A stretch of DNA of 64,000 nucleotides from Psychrobacillus faecigallinarum (GTDB lineage Bacteria; Bacillota; Bacilli; Bacillales_A; Planococcaceae). The notes beneath the pieces are model-generated. The model was not told the DNA's origin. It was given only the letters and a program-made list of their open reading frames with translations, and did no database searches. The position numbers were made by a program, and so were the translations under genes. Below are positions 17,043 through 25,334 of the stretch, piece by piece; within the stretch, counting starts at the first letter, position 1, and each line of letters begins with the position of its first letter. The stretch covers positions 128,019 to 192,018 of the forward strand of contig NZ_JACSQO010000008.1 in assembly GCF_014836595.1 (NCBI RefSeq), given 5' to 3'.

Positions 17043-17342
17043 ATGTCGTATTACGTTATCGCCCAATTTGAAACCAAAGAGGCAGCAGAAACGTTTGCCT
17101 TTGCTCAAAAGGACACACAAATGGAGGTCGTCGAAAGAGACCGTCATGACAACCAACACAGATACGAGGACGTACAAGTCGTTGTTGACGCCTATGCGGA
17201 CTTGACAGATGAACAGCGCAATCAGATTCATGTGGCAAAAATCGTCGAACAGCTATCGGACTTCGATTATTCCGACTACAACGAATACATCGAATCGCTG
17301 ATTGACACCCAACTTAACCCAAAATATAACGCTTCGGCATAG
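17043..17342 (+). CDS. Unknown 99-aa acidic protein
   Basis: Not recognised. The protein is acidic and helical, beginning MSYYVIAQFETKEAAETFAF; the start resembles small ferredoxin-like folds where a strand is followed by an EAA helix, but this is only an impression. C or G at third codon positions is far more frequent than in neighbouring genes. No clear ribosome binding site precedes the ATG, so the start is uncertain. The stop lies in a small GC-rich hairpin (CGGC...GCCG) followed by eight T, which looks like a terminator. It is the first gene of the 17.0-20.2 kb block of foreign-looking sequence. Confidence 0.6.
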   Translation: MSYYVIAQFETKEAAETFAFAQKDTQMEVVERDRHDNQHRYEDVQVVVDAYADLTDEQRNQIHVAKIVEQLSDFDYSDYNEYIESLIDTQLNPKYNASA

Positions 17343-17364
17343 CGCCGTGGGGGTTCTTTTTTTT
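17340..17364 (+). terminator. Probable terminator of the 99-aa gene
   Basis: A short CGGC/GCCG stem, possibly extended by flanking AACCC/GGGTT, is followed by a run of eight T. Confidence 0.5.
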
Positions 17365-17380
17365 ATAAACGTGTAGAGAA

Positions 17381-17410
17381 GGAATAATCGCAAAAAACAG
17401 GAGCATACTG
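17381..17410 (+). promoter_or_regulatory. Sigma-G-type promoter of the SASP gene
   Basis: GGAATA (17381-17386), 17 nt, then CATACTG (17404-17410) closely follows the sigma-G pattern TGAATA, 17-18 nt, CATACTA. This fits forespore expression of a SASP gene. Confidence 0.7.
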
Positions 17411-17464
17411 AACAGCACAAGATGAAAAATCATCTTGATGATGCACACAAAGGAGACATAAATA

Positions 17465-17659
17465 ATGGCTACCTCTAACTCAAACCAACTCGTTGTTCCC
17501 GGTGCAAAGCAAGCGCTAGATAGCATGAAGGCAGAAATTGCATCAGAATTCGGTGTAACACTCGGCGCAGTCGCATCGTCTCGTCAAAACGGCTCTGTGG
17601 GTGGAGAAATAACGAAACGTTTAGTGCGTCAAGCACAAACGCAACTACGCGGTAAATAA
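17465..17659 (+). CDS. Alpha/beta-type small acid-soluble spore protein
   Basis: 64 aa. SASPs coat and protect DNA in the dormant spore and are degraded at germination. The protein shows the germination-protease site region [10 protein letters not shown] and the C-terminal DNA-binding motif [34 protein letters not shown] bridges them. AAGGAG lies 9 nt before the ATG, a sigma-G-like promoter precedes it and a terminator follows. It is direct evidence that the host forms spores. Confidence 0.95.
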   Translation: MATSNSNQLVVPGAKQALDSMKAEIASEFGVTLGAVASSRQNGSVGGEITKRLVRQAQTQLRGK

Positions 17660-17669
17660 GAAGACTCAC

Positions 17670-17697
17670 GCCCCGTTTATGACGGGGCTTTTTTTGT
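17670..17697 (+). terminator. Terminator of the SASP gene
   Basis: GCCCCGT (17670-17676) pairs with ACGGGGC (17682-17688), followed by seven T. Confidence 0.9.
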
Positions 17698-17855
17698 TTT
17701 TATGTAAATATGTGGTTTAAAAATCCGATACATAGTCTGTGTCCAAGTGATTAAGACCTACTTTTTTTAAAAGTGGAGTGGTTTTTTTCTCCCACCTAAA
17801 GATGACCTGATGCGATACTTTGTACCGCCATGTCCGATAAAAGGCATGAATATAA

Positions 17856-17874
17856 ATAAACCAAAAATTAAAAG
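17856..17874 (+). repeat. Shared 5' leader, copy 1
   Basis: ATAAACCAAAAATTAAAAG occurs here and again at 19418-19436, each time 20 nt before the start of a gene and after a TATAA(A/T) box. The homology continues loosely into the ribosome binding site and the ATGATG start. Confidence 0.75.
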
Positions 17875-17893
17875 ATGAATGAGGACGATAAAA

Positions 17894-19339
17894 ATGATGG
17901 GATTATCGAGAGTATTATTTACCAGTATTTTAGCAATTATTATGGTGCTGACTATTGGTGTCAGTGCAGATGTGAAAGTGAACGCGGAATCCCATGATAT
18001 CAATACGTTAGGAAAAGAAATATCAGAAAAGGCTAAACTTGGACTTGAACTTGGCATTTCAGATAGTAATAAAGACAAAGTTGTACTTGTAGAAACTGCG
18101 GATGAGATTGAAAGACTACAAGATGCATTGAACCTCGGAGCCGGTAAAATTGTTGTATTACCATATGGTAGTTCGTTTAAGGTGAGCGGATTAAAAGTTC
18201 CTGATAATACAACTATTATTGGTTATGGTTCTAAAATTTATAATGATAAAAAGCACACGACACTGCTAACGATAGGTAGCGGGGTGAAGATATACGGTTT
18301 AGAAATACAGGGCGCAGGCAACAAAGATGCTGGTGTAAAGGGTATCGGAATAAACATTAATGGCGCGAATTCAGCGAATTATGCTAAAAATATTGTTATT
18401 CATGATAGCTTTATTCATGACATCGGTTTTTATGGCATTAAAGCCGAATTTGCAGACAATGTGACTGTTACAAATACAAACATTGAGGACATCGGCTATG
18501 CAGGCATTGGCGGATTCTCTGTTAGTAATTTCAACGTAGATAAGAGCCATGTTAAAGCTATTGCTCCGGGAACCAACGGAAATGCATATGGTGTGTTCTT
18601 TTCTAGGCGAGGTTCTAAGAGTGACCTGATACAATATCCACGAAGCAAAGACAGCTCGGTAACAAATAGCACCATAGAAGATATCCCATTATGGGAAGCG
18701 TTAGACACGCATGGTGGAGAAAATATTACGTTTAACCATAATAAAATAAGAAACGCGAAAGTCGGTATAGCGTTTGTTAATGCGACAGGTGATGGCAAAA
18801 AAGGAATATTTGGTACACAGCGCTCAACGGCAAAAGGTAACCAAATCGAAGGAATCGGCAAAGGTTGTGGCATTATTGTTGCCGGATCAACGTCAGATTA
18901 TGCCAGTGGTTTTACGATAAGCGGTAACCAATTAACAAATGCAGGGAAAGAAGGAAGCAGTATCTCGGGTGCAATCTGTGCCAAGTTTACGAAAGATTTA
19001 ATAATAAAAGAAAATACCTTGAAGAATAGCTTCGCTAATGGTATTAGTATCAACACCCATAATAATCAGTTTTTAATTACTAAAAATAAAATTCAGGATG
19101 TACAGGACAAGAAGTACGTAGTACCTGCTGCTATTGCAATACGCTCTACTAATAACGAAGGAACCATCTCACAAAACGTCCTAACTGGTGATGGTAAGTT
19201 ATCAAACAAATATGTATCTGTCCGTGGGATTAACATATCCACTAAAATTAATGTAAAGCTGAAAATTGGCACGAATACAAATACCTTTAAACTACCTATT
19301 GCTGGTGGAACTGGTAGTCATGTTACGTATGTAAAATAA
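17894..19339 (+). CDS. Secreted right-handed beta-helix protein (pectate-lyase-like)
   Basis: 481 aa with an N-terminal signal peptide (RVLFTSILAIIMVLTIGVSA, cleavage near SADVKVNAES). From residue 75 the pattern LVETADEIERLQDAL, GAGKIVVLPYGSSF and LKVPDNTTIIGYGSKIY matches the start of pectate-lyase beta-helices. Many coils of about 22 residues follow, such as NIVIHDSFIHDIGFYGIKAE and NVTVTNTNIEDIGYAGIGGF. DTHGGENITFNHNKI resembles the lyase core. Catalytic residues cannot be confirmed, so polysaccharide binding or cleavage is inferred. The ATG at 17894 is used because TGAGG lies 9 nt upstream, as in the other gene with the same leader; an ATG at 17879 adds MRTIK. Confidence 0.75.
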   Translation: MMGLSRVLFTSILAIIMVLTIGVSADVKVNAESHDINTLGKEISEKAKLGLELGISDSNKDKVVLVETADEIERLQDALNLGAGKIVVLPYGSSFKVSGLKVPDNTTIIGYGSKIYNDKKHTTLLTIGSGVKIYGLEIQGAGNKDAGVKGIGININGANSANYAKNIVIHDSFIHDIGFYGIKAEFADNVTVTNTNIEDIGYAGIGGFSVSNFNVDKSHVKAIAPGTNGNAYGVFFSRRGSKSDLIQYPRSKDSSVTNSTIEDIPLWEALDTHGGENITFNHNKIRNAKVGIAFVNATGDGKKGIFGTQRSTAKGNQIEGIGKGCGIIVAGSTSDYASGFTISGNQLTNAGKEGSSISGAICAKFTKDLIIKENTLKNSFANGISINTHNNQFLITKNKIQDVQDKKYVVPAAIAIRSTNNEGTISQNVLTGDGKLSNKYVSVRGINISTKINVKLKIGTNTNTFKLPIAGGTGSHVTYVK

Positions 19340-19417
19340 TAAAACAAATAGCCAATTGATACATGAAGGTTTCACCGAAGAACAAGAGACGCACAGTGCA
19401 AATAGCGTCGGACTATA

Positions 19418-19436
19418 ATAAACCAAAAATTAAAAG
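19418..19436 (+). repeat. Shared 5' leader, copy 2
   Basis: Identical 19-nt copy of 17856-17874, preceded by TATAAT-like sequence and followed by AAGAGG and an ATGATG start. Confidence 0.75.
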
Positions 19437-19454
19437 GTAAAAGAGGTGAATACA

Positions 19455-20198
19455 ATGATGCTTAACCTAAATATCAGAGACATCAAATTAGAGAACAAAA
19501 AGAACAATCGCCACACAAAACATAGACGTGTTGCGCGTCCGGGACTCAAAATGGGAGTCAATTTTCAAACAAGTATTCCGATGATCGTGTGGACTTTCAT
19601 CCGAAACAGCGTGTGGCACATGACGCCTGCACTATTCCTTCACGGCTTACTGTTCGTTATCCACAGCATTGCGAAAGAGTTAATCGACGGTTACACGGTT
19701 CCAAACCGTGGCATTCTATTGCTATTCACCGTCTACGCCATCTGTTTATTCTTCACTATACGCAAAATCAGTGACCATATGGCATACTTCAACGTCAAAA
19801 CATTGGTGACGCACTACAATATCAACCAGAAGACAATTGCTATTATCAATCTATCGGCGAACCCGAAGCATGACAAAGCATTCATCATGATGGATCACTA
19901 CCGTACACGAGTCAACCGATTCAGCCTGTTCCCTAGCGTGAAAGAGCTGGCAGTTGAGGACCAAATGTACAAAAATGCATACAAATCAGGCAGCCAAGCC
20001 ATGAAAACCAATGCAGAGGCGCGCAGACTTCGTTTAGACCTAGAAGCAAAGCACGCGGAGCATATCGCTGCGAAACGAATTGCAGACTGGAAACAGTCCG
20101 AGTTCGGCGGCTTAAACGAGTACTATGAACTGGTGAAAAAGTACAGCCATCGCACGATTCCAGCAGTAAGAGACATCATCAGCGATGTGAAAAATTAA
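19455..20198 (+). CDS. Unknown basic membrane protein (247 aa)
   Basis: Not recognised. Residues 1-35 are strongly basic (NKKNNRHTKHRRVARPG-like). Two or three hydrophobic segments lie between residues 40 and 95 (MIVWTFIRNSVWHMTPALFL, GILLLFTVYAICLFFTI). The second half is hydrophilic and helical with RRLRLDLEAKHAEHIAAKRI, suggesting a cytosolic coiled coil. C-ending codons are preferred, unlike the host genes around it. The ATG at 19455 has AAGAGG 8 nt upstream; a GTG at 19446 is less likely. It shares its leader with the beta-helix gene, which suggests a common origin or common expression. Confidence 0.65.
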   Translation: MMLNLNIRDIKLENKKNNRHTKHRRVARPGLKMGVNFQTSIPMIVWTFIRNSVWHMTPALFLHGLLFVIHSIAKELIDGYTVPNRGILLLFTVYAICLFFTIRKISDHMAYFNVKTLVTHYNINQKTIAIINLSANPKHDKAFIMMDHYRTRVNRFSLFPSVKELAVEDQMYKNAYKSGSQAMKTNAEARRLRLDLEAKHAEHIAAKRIADWKQSEFGGLNEYYELVKKYSHRTIPAVRDIISDVKN

Positions 20199-20210
20199 GT
20201 CATCGCACAC

Positions 20211-20243
20211 AAAAAACCTCACTATTCGATATAGTGAGGTTTT
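20211..20243. terminator. Bidirectional terminator
   Basis: AAAACCTCACTAT and its exact complement enclose TCG between two convergent genes, with A and T runs outside. Confidence 0.92.
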
Positions 20244-20248
20244 ACATA

Positions 20249-20554
20249 TTAATGCTTTGCATGATCCACTGCCTGGTGTAGTAAATTCATCACATGATCA
20301 TCATCACTTGAATAATACAAGGTAGTCCCCTCACGTCTAAATTTTACTAAGCGTAAATTTTTTAAAAATCGTAGCTGGTGAGAAACGGTTGTTTGCCCTA
20401 AATTTAATGCCTCTGCGATTTCGTTTACTGAATGTTCCTCACAGCATAAAAAATTTAATATACGAATACGAGTGGGATCACTTAATGCTTTAAAAGTCTG
20501 AGATACGACGAATAGCGTTTCATCGTCTAACTCATGCTGTAATTTTTCCTCCAT
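20249..20554 (-). CDS. czrA: ArsR/SmtB-type zinc sensor CzrA
   Basis: A 101-aa winged-helix metal sensor. The helix-turn-helix is [29 protein letters not shown]. The C-terminal helix carries Asp-x-His, then His-x-x-His eleven residues later ([17 protein letters not shown]), the exact alpha-5 zinc/cobalt site of CzrA. Metal binding should release it from the operator at 21566-21587. It is cotranscribed with the zinc exporter 21 nt upstream, as in staphylococcal czr operons. Confidence 0.92.
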   Translation of the reverse strand: MEEKLQHELDDETLFVVSQTFKALSDPTRIRILNFLCCEEHSVNEIAEALNLGQTTVSHQLRFLKNLRLVKFRREGTTLYYSSDDDHVMNLLHQAVDHAKH

Positions 20555-20575
20555 TTCATACCCTCCTATTTATGA

Positions 20576-21523
20576 TTAATGATGATGGTGGTGATGTGCA
20601 CCTGTGTCCTCAGCTTTAGTTGTACAAAGAATGGAACAATCATGCTTATGGAATTCTGTTTCCAATTGAATAGTGACATGCTGTATATTTTGATGGGCTA
20701 GATCATGCTCTATTTTCTGCAGTAGTTTTTCACCCTCAGCAACTGTCATGTCTTCACTAACTACCGCATGGCAAGAAAGTGCATTCAGTCCACTAGTAAT
20801 GGACCAAGTGTGTAAATCATGAACCCCTTTTATCTCAGAGTTTTGCTCAATCGTTTGAACAATAACATTCATATCTACGTTTTGTGGCGTTCCTTCCATT
20901 AGAACATGAAGAGAAGCTTTTGTTACAAAGTATCCACTTCTTAAAACAAGTGCTGCTACAATCACACTTGCTAATGGATCAGCCCATCCCCAACCAAAGA
21001 ACATGATAAGTAAGGCAGCTATAATAGCACCGACCGAGCCTAGCATATCGCTGATAACATGTAGAAATGCTCCTCGCATATTTAAGTTGTCTTCCGTGTC
21101 ACCGCCTCGCATCATAAACCATGCTACAAAAATATTAACTGCTAATCCAATACAACTAATAATTAGCATTCCGGTTGTAGCTACCTCCGGAGGATTGGCA
21201 AATCTAACAATTGCCTCGTAAAAGATAAAGAATGCGATTGCCATTAGAGTAATGCCGTTTAACACAGCTGCTAAAATCTCAAAACGCTTATAGCCATACG
21301 TTTTGTTCATATTTGCTGCTTTTTCTCCAAAAGTAAAAGCTAATAAAGCAATAGCCAAAGAAACTGCATCGCTTAGCATATGTCCCGCATCCGACAGCAG
21401 GGCCAAGCTATTGGTCAGATATCCTCCTACTGCCTCAATAATCATATAGGTGAAGATAACAAAGAATGAAATGAGCAATACCTTTTTGTTGGAACTATGT
21501 GTGTGATTATGTTGATCGGCCAT
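20576..21523 (-). CDS. czcD: Cation diffusion facilitator CzcD (zinc/cobalt exporter)
   Basis: A 315-aa membrane antiporter with six hydrophobic segments and a cytosolic C-terminal domain. The transport site is formed by DAGHMLSDA in TM2 and HVISDMLGS in TM5 (HxxxD pairs). His-rich ends are seen at the N-terminus (QHNHTHSS) and the very C-terminus, which finishes with six or more His; this is natural sequence. The C-terminal domain (HDLHTWSITSGLNALSCHAV) is typical. The ATG at 21523 has GGAGAGG 8 nt upstream; the open frame extends 11 codons further without support. Confidence 0.94.
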   Translation of the reverse strand: MADQHNHTHSSNKKVLLISFFVIFTYMIIEAVGGYLTNSLALLSDAGHMLSDAVSLAIALLAFTFGEKAANMNKTYGYKRFEILAAVLNGITLMAIAFFIFYEAIVRFANPPEVATTGMLIISCIGLAVNIFVAWFMMRGGDTEDNLNMRGAFLHVISDMLGSVGAIIAALLIMFFGWGWADPLASVIVAALVLRSGYFVTKASLHVLMEGTPQNVDMNVIVQTIEQNSEIKGVHDLHTWSITSGLNALSCHAVVSEDMTVAEGEKLLQKIEHDLAHQNIQHVTIQLETEFHKHDCSILCTTKAEDTGAHHHHHH

Positions 21524-21565
21524 AATAAATCCTCTCCTTCCCCTTAATATAAACAATAAAACTAA

Positions 21566-21587
21566 TATATGATTATATATTCATATA
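21566..21587. promoter_or_regulatory. CzrA-type operator
   Basis: TATATGA (21566-21572), 8 nt, then TCATATA (21581-21587) is a perfect inverted repeat of the ATATGA...TCATAT class bound by ArsR/SmtB zinc sensors, 43 nt before czcD. Confidence 0.75.
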
Positions 21588-21787
21588 TACATAGTATACT
21601 ATCTTCAATATTTTGTAAACGGGTTGAATTAATCAAAGAAGAAAATTTAATTATGGGATAAATCTCCTTTCTAGAGTGACGCATTCGTAGGGTGAGCCAT
21701 AAACCATCACCGTTGCTGAAGCCAAATAAAACCAAGGAGTTGCCAAAAAAAAGAAACCTTTACTAATGAAGTATCTGCTCCTTTGCT

Positions 21788-22144
21788 TTATCGGTATTTC
21801 ATTTTGCGCCTATATTGGCCTCTCCCTTTTGTTATCAAATATCTGCTCAGCAAAAAAAGTAATAGAGAATATAAGGTTACACCGGCTATAAACAATAAGG
21901 CAGGTGCATTGAGGCTGACTTCCTTCAACCCACTATGTTCGTTCCTATGTGCTTCTTCTGCTTTAAACATTGACCATACACATGAAATAGTAAAGTTGTA
22001 TAGCACAAATAATAACGTATTCTTAAGGGTTATACTTGTTAAAGCGTTGTTGCGTCTCTTATTTTTTGTACTGAAAACTGTCGATAAATATATAAATAAA
22101 CCGCCATAAACTAAAGAAATAATCAGTATTTCTGAAATACTCAT
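21788..22144 (-). CDS. Unknown small membrane protein (118 aa)
   Basis: Three predicted spans: residues 4-24 (ISEILIISLVYGGLFIYLST), 40-58 and 84-103 (LLFIAGVTLYSLLLFLLSRY), with basic loops (KNKRRNN, KGRGQYRRKMKYR). I do not recognise it. It follows another membrane protein gene after 15 nt in the same direction, so the two probably act together or as an operon. Confidence 0.6.
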   Translation of the reverse strand: MSISEILIISLVYGGLFIYLSTVFSTKNKRRNNALTSITLKNTLLFVLYNFTISCVWSMFKAEEAHRNEHSGLKEVSLNAPALLFIAGVTLYSLLLFLLSRYLITKGRGQYRRKMKYR

Positions 22145-22159
22145 AAGGAAATCTCCAAT

Positions 22160-22630
22160 TTAGTTTGTAATTTCTTTATTATTGTTTTTAATAACGAATG
22201 TAAGTGAAATAACAACAGCTAAGATACCTAATAATAAAGAGGTATTAAAAAGCATTTTTAAACCCGTCGTTGGTGAACCTGATACTAAACTACACAGGAC
22301 CAAGGACATAATCCCAACACAAGCTAAAAAATAATAAAATGGCCGAGTATTACCCTTAAATAAAACGAAACCAATAAGGATAAGTAAGTACGTTCCACTT
22401 ACAAGCATAGCCAAAGGGTAGGCAGGAGCGAATTTAGCAGCATATATAAAATAATCTATTGTCAAAATATCATTCGCATGGTTTACAGATCCATTGATCC
22501 ACTTCGAAAAAATAGCAGTATGCTTCCATTCCCATGTAGAGTGTATAAGCGTACTCCCTTCATACCAAGCTGCGATTGTAGAAAATACTAAAACCATTAT
22601 AGCTAAACCTGCTTGAATCAATTGTTTCAA
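22160..22630 (-). CDS. Unknown four-span membrane protein (156 aa)
   Basis: Residues 6-24, 70-90, 98-118 and 126-147 are hydrophobic. The extracellular loop after the first span holds WYEGSTLIHSTWEWKHTAIFSKWI, rich in Trp. Function unknown. It has GGAGGTGAG upstream and is the first gene of the pair with 21788-22144. Confidence 0.6.
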   Translation of the reverse strand: MKQLIQAGLAIMVLVFSTIAAWYEGSTLIHSTWEWKHTAIFSKWINGSVNHANDILTIDYFIYAAKFAPAYPLAMLVSGTYLLILIGFVLFKGNTRPFYYFLACVGIMSLVLCSLVSGSPTTGLKMLFNTSLLLGILAVVISLTFVIKNNNKEITN

Positions 22631-22746
22631 AAACTTCTCACCTCCATTTTAATCTATATTAACATTATTTCCCTTATAATGAATAAAAAAACTGCCCAAT
22701 AAGTCTAAACAGCTTTTTATCCAAGTATTATAAAATTTTTGGCTTA

Positions 22747-23109
22747 CTAATCACTACTTCTTGTTAGTTGCGATATACCAACCACAATTGCTAAAATTAC
22801 AAAACCAACTAGAACAACCGTATTTGTTATTGGTTCGGTAATCCTTGGAATAGAGTCTTGAAAAATCTTTAAAAGTATTACAAATAATATCACTATGGAA
22901 TAAATAAAGCCATTCTTCTCCAATTCATACGCCCGCTTAGTTGTAATAACGCTAATGTCTAAATCCTTTGCAAGCTGTCGCATAGAAGGTAGGGACTGCC
23001 CTTTCTTTAATTCACCTGTAAGGATTAGTTTTTTAATCTGCAAGTAAATTTGCTCGTAAATTGGTTCCTTTGAATTGTTTGAAATAATAATTTGTATGCA
23101 AAAAACCAT
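22747..23109 (-). pseudogene. Truncated GntR (YtrA-type) regulator fused to a membrane-protein tail
   Basis: Residues 7-70 are a GntR winged helix of the YtrA type (SKEPIYEQIYLQIKKLIL, KKGQSLPSMRQLAKDLDIS, TTKRAYELEKNGFIYS). Instead of the usual SVPGKG continuation, the frame runs straight into VILFVILLKIF and TNTVVLVGFVILAIVVGIS, two hydrophobic segments from a different protein. There is no ribosome binding site at the ATG, and only about 18 nt separate it from the terminator of the upstream gene, leaving no room for a promoter. The simplest reading is a deletion scar that joined two genes. Confidence 0.65.
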
Positions 23110-23125
23110 AAATGTATTTCATAAG

Positions 23126-23166
23126 AAAAAGGGTTATTCAGCCATTTCCATAGCTGAATAACCCTT
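23126..23166 (-). terminator. Terminator of the PadR/YhgE operon
   Basis: AGGGTTATTCAGC and GCTGAATAACCCT form a 13-bp stem with a 10-nt loop, just after the stop at 23170. Confidence 0.9.
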
Positions 23167-23169
23167 ATT

Positions 23170-23709
23170 TTATATTTCATTTCTTTCAATTCTTTTAATT
23201 AACTCCTCGAGCCAATACGTAGTATGCTCTTTTTTACTTGAAAAATATTCTCCAAGATACTTTACTAAATGCTCTTTTTCTTCCGATAACTGTACTTTAA
23301 TTTCCAAATCCTTAATATGAGCCCAATGTTCTTTGATTCTAGCTAGTTTTTGATAAAGTAACTCAATCACTTTTTCTCGATCCACGTATTCAATGTTCGC
23401 TAACGCAATAACCATTCCGCTAATTGTATCGGCATTCCCAAATAATTGATAAATCTTTTGTGGTAAGGCTTCTCTACCTTTATCAGTAATAGCAAATACT
23501 TGTTTATCTGGTCGATGTTCTTCCTTAATAATTTCTACTGGCTCTATTAGCCCTTGCTTTACTAACGATTCAAAGTGATAGTACAGTTTGCTTTCTGTAA
23601 CTCCGCCTAATTGGTCAAAGGGGATAGGCTCTGAAAGCTCTTTTTTTAATTTATATGGATAGTTATTATCCTGCATTAATTTACCCAAAATATATATTTG
23701 AATTGCCAT
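23170..23709 (-). CDS. PadR-family regulator, two-domain type
   Basis: 179 aa. The N-terminal winged helix reads MAIQIYILGKLMQDNNYPYKLKKELSEP and VTESKLYYHFESLVKQGLIE, with wing RPDKQVFAITDKGREAL. A C-terminal helical domain (residues 95-175) mediates dimerisation in this family. The ATG at 23709 has AAGGAG upstream; the TTG at 23730 would hide that site. It is the second gene after a YhgE-like transporter, 45 nt downstream, and probably represses it through the AAAGTACTTT sites. Confidence 0.85.
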   Translation of the reverse strand: MAIQIYILGKLMQDNNYPYKLKKELSEPIPFDQLGGVTESKLYYHFESLVKQGLIEPVEIIKEEHRPDKQVFAITDKGREALPQKIYQLFGNADTISGMVIALANIEYVDREKVIELLYQKLARIKEHWAHIKDLEIKVQLSEEKEHLVKYLGEYFSSKKEHTTYWLEELIKRIERNEI

Positions 23710-23753
23710 ATAGTACCGCTCCTTTGGCAAGAATTATATTCATTGTAGCAAAA

Positions 23754-24944
23754 TCATACAGTAATTTCAGTATTATTTATAACATCCTTTGTATCCTCTA
23801 CCAAAGAAGCTTCTAATGGAACTTTTTTATGGACGAAGGCAACAAGCAAAATATTAATTAGCATTGCTCCTAAACCTACTGCAATCATACCCCATACAAA
23901 AGGCGCTGGACTAATACTACTATACATATTAGCAAAGTATGCTTGGACAGAGTAATACATAGGCGAAATATAACTTACCCATTCATACGGACCATACATC
24001 ATGTCTCTTGTAATTGTAGCGCCATTAGCAATTGTTTGTACAAGAAGCACTGGTATGTTGAGAATCATACCACCCTCTCCAACAAGGAATATAAACATTG
24101 CTGTAAAGTTGAAGGCAACCATGTAGTTTAAAACTTGCTGTCCGAAAAGACTTAAGAATAGTTCTCCACTTGGTTCATTTACTAGATAAGCAATACCCAT
24201 TGATGCTAATCCTGCTAATACTGCGATTATTAACGCAGTCAATTGCACATATACGAATAAACGAGTTTTACTCGCTTTCCCACGACTTTCGTTAAAGGAA
24301 GCTACTAATTGCATTGCTGCAATCATTGCCCCTACATAACCAGCCATCGTTAAGAACATAGGCAACATATTGTTATGCATACCATCTGGAATGTCATTTA
24401 TAGTCACTACGTTTCCAACATAAGAAGTTTCAATCATTTTTGCCATATCAGCAGCTTGCTCCTCCGGCACATTAAAGTTCATTAATACTCCCTGTGCTGT
24501 TTGCTGAGAAAACTGAGCGCTTAACTGATTGTTTATTTGCGTAATAATAGATGTCATAGAGGATGAAACAACCGTTGCTCCTGCTTCATTTACAGTGAAA
24601 TCAATACTGGATGATACTTCACCGTTTTCCATATCTGCTGAAAATGTTTTTGGAATGTGCACTACTAGAGTAATTTCATTCTCTTCTAATTGTTCTAATG
24701 CTCTTTTATTGGTTAAATCTGTTTTAACCTCTTCAAAAGGTAAATTTTCTTTTAGCTGATCGGCAATCATCGTACCGTATTCCCCAGCATCATCATTAAC
24801 GATCGCTATAGGTAGTTTATCGATATTACCTGGAATAGCCGTATACCCAGGTAAAAAGATACCTAGCATTGCAACTGCATAAAATATCCCCATAAAAATA
24901 GAAGCAATAGCTCCCTTTGTTTTCAAAAATTGTGTAAACTTCAT
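23754..24944 (-). CDS. YhgE/Pip-like ABC-2-type membrane transporter
   Basis: 396 aa. One N-terminal span (residues 14-34) is followed by a large extracytoplasmic domain with LPIAIVNDDAGEYG near residue 45, typical of YhgE/Pip and ABC-2 permeases. Five C-terminal spans follow between residues 195 and 380. No ATP-binding partner is encoded nearby, as usual for YhgE relatives. Likely role is export of a lipophilic compound. It heads an operon with the PadR regulator. Confidence 0.8.
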   Translation of the reverse strand: MKFTQFLKTKGAIASIFMGIFYAVAMLGIFLPGYTAIPGNIDKLPIAIVNDDAGEYGTMIADQLKENLPFEEVKTDLTNKRALEQLEENEITLVVHIPKTFSADMENGEVSSSIDFTVNEAGATVVSSSMTSIITQINNQLSAQFSQQTAQGVLMNFNVPEEQAADMAKMIETSYVGNVVTINDIPDGMHNNMLPMFLTMAGYVGAMIAAMQLVASFNESRGKASKTRLFVYVQLTALIIAVLAGLASMGIAYLVNEPSGELFLSLFGQQVLNYMVAFNFTAMFIFLVGEGGMILNIPVLLVQTIANGATITRDMMYGPYEWVSYISPMYYSVQAYFANMYSSISPAPFVWGMIAVGLGAMLINILLVAFVHKKVPLEASLVEDTKDVINNTEITV

Positions 24945-24996
24945 GTGTTTAATTTTCCTTCTTTCAAATAAAATTAATTTCTTATATACTTTAAAT

Positions 24997-25020
24997 AAAG
25001 TACTTTAATTAGAGTACTTT
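24997..25020. promoter_or_regulatory. Probable PadR operator
   Basis: The palindrome AAAGTACTTT (24997-25006) and the near copy AGAGTACTTT (25011-25020) lie in tandem about 55 nt before the transporter start. Confidence 0.55.
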
Positions 25021-25278
25021 GTTTATATAACTTTGTTAGTATAATCCTTTATTTTTAGATAGGCAAATGAAAAAGCTCTCTTTTACATATTCTTGCGATA
25101 AACTTGTCCAAAATAAGACGAAATCAACATATCACAGCATAATGTAGATAATGTCTTAAATTAAATTAACTATATAAAGAGCTGAAGGATAATCGTTCTT
25201 AGTAGTAAGACCCCAGTTTCTCAACTCCGGGTTATGCCTCCAATAGCTGAATGGTGTATCAAAGATATAAAAAAAATA

Positions 25279-25317
25279 AGAGCCCTGCCTGAACAAAATT
25301 TGTTCAGGCAGGGCTCT
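25279..25317 (-). terminator. Terminator of the DUF2798 gene
   Basis: A 17-bp perfect stem starting AGAGCCCTGCC with a T-rich exit on the minus strand. Confidence 0.93.
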
Positions 25318-25334
25318 CTCTATTTTCGTATTAA

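Larger units (their letters stand above)
24945..25334. other. 390-bp intergenic interval
   Basis: It contains the PadR-type operator (24997-25020) and the terminator of the DUF2798 gene (25279-25317). Nothing else is recognised between 25025 and 25275. Confidence 0.5.

Noticed and set aside
20576..20620. Engineered His-tag at the end of CzcD
   Set aside because: His-rich ends are common in zinc exporters, codons are mixed, and the sequence continues naturally into the intergenic region before czrA.
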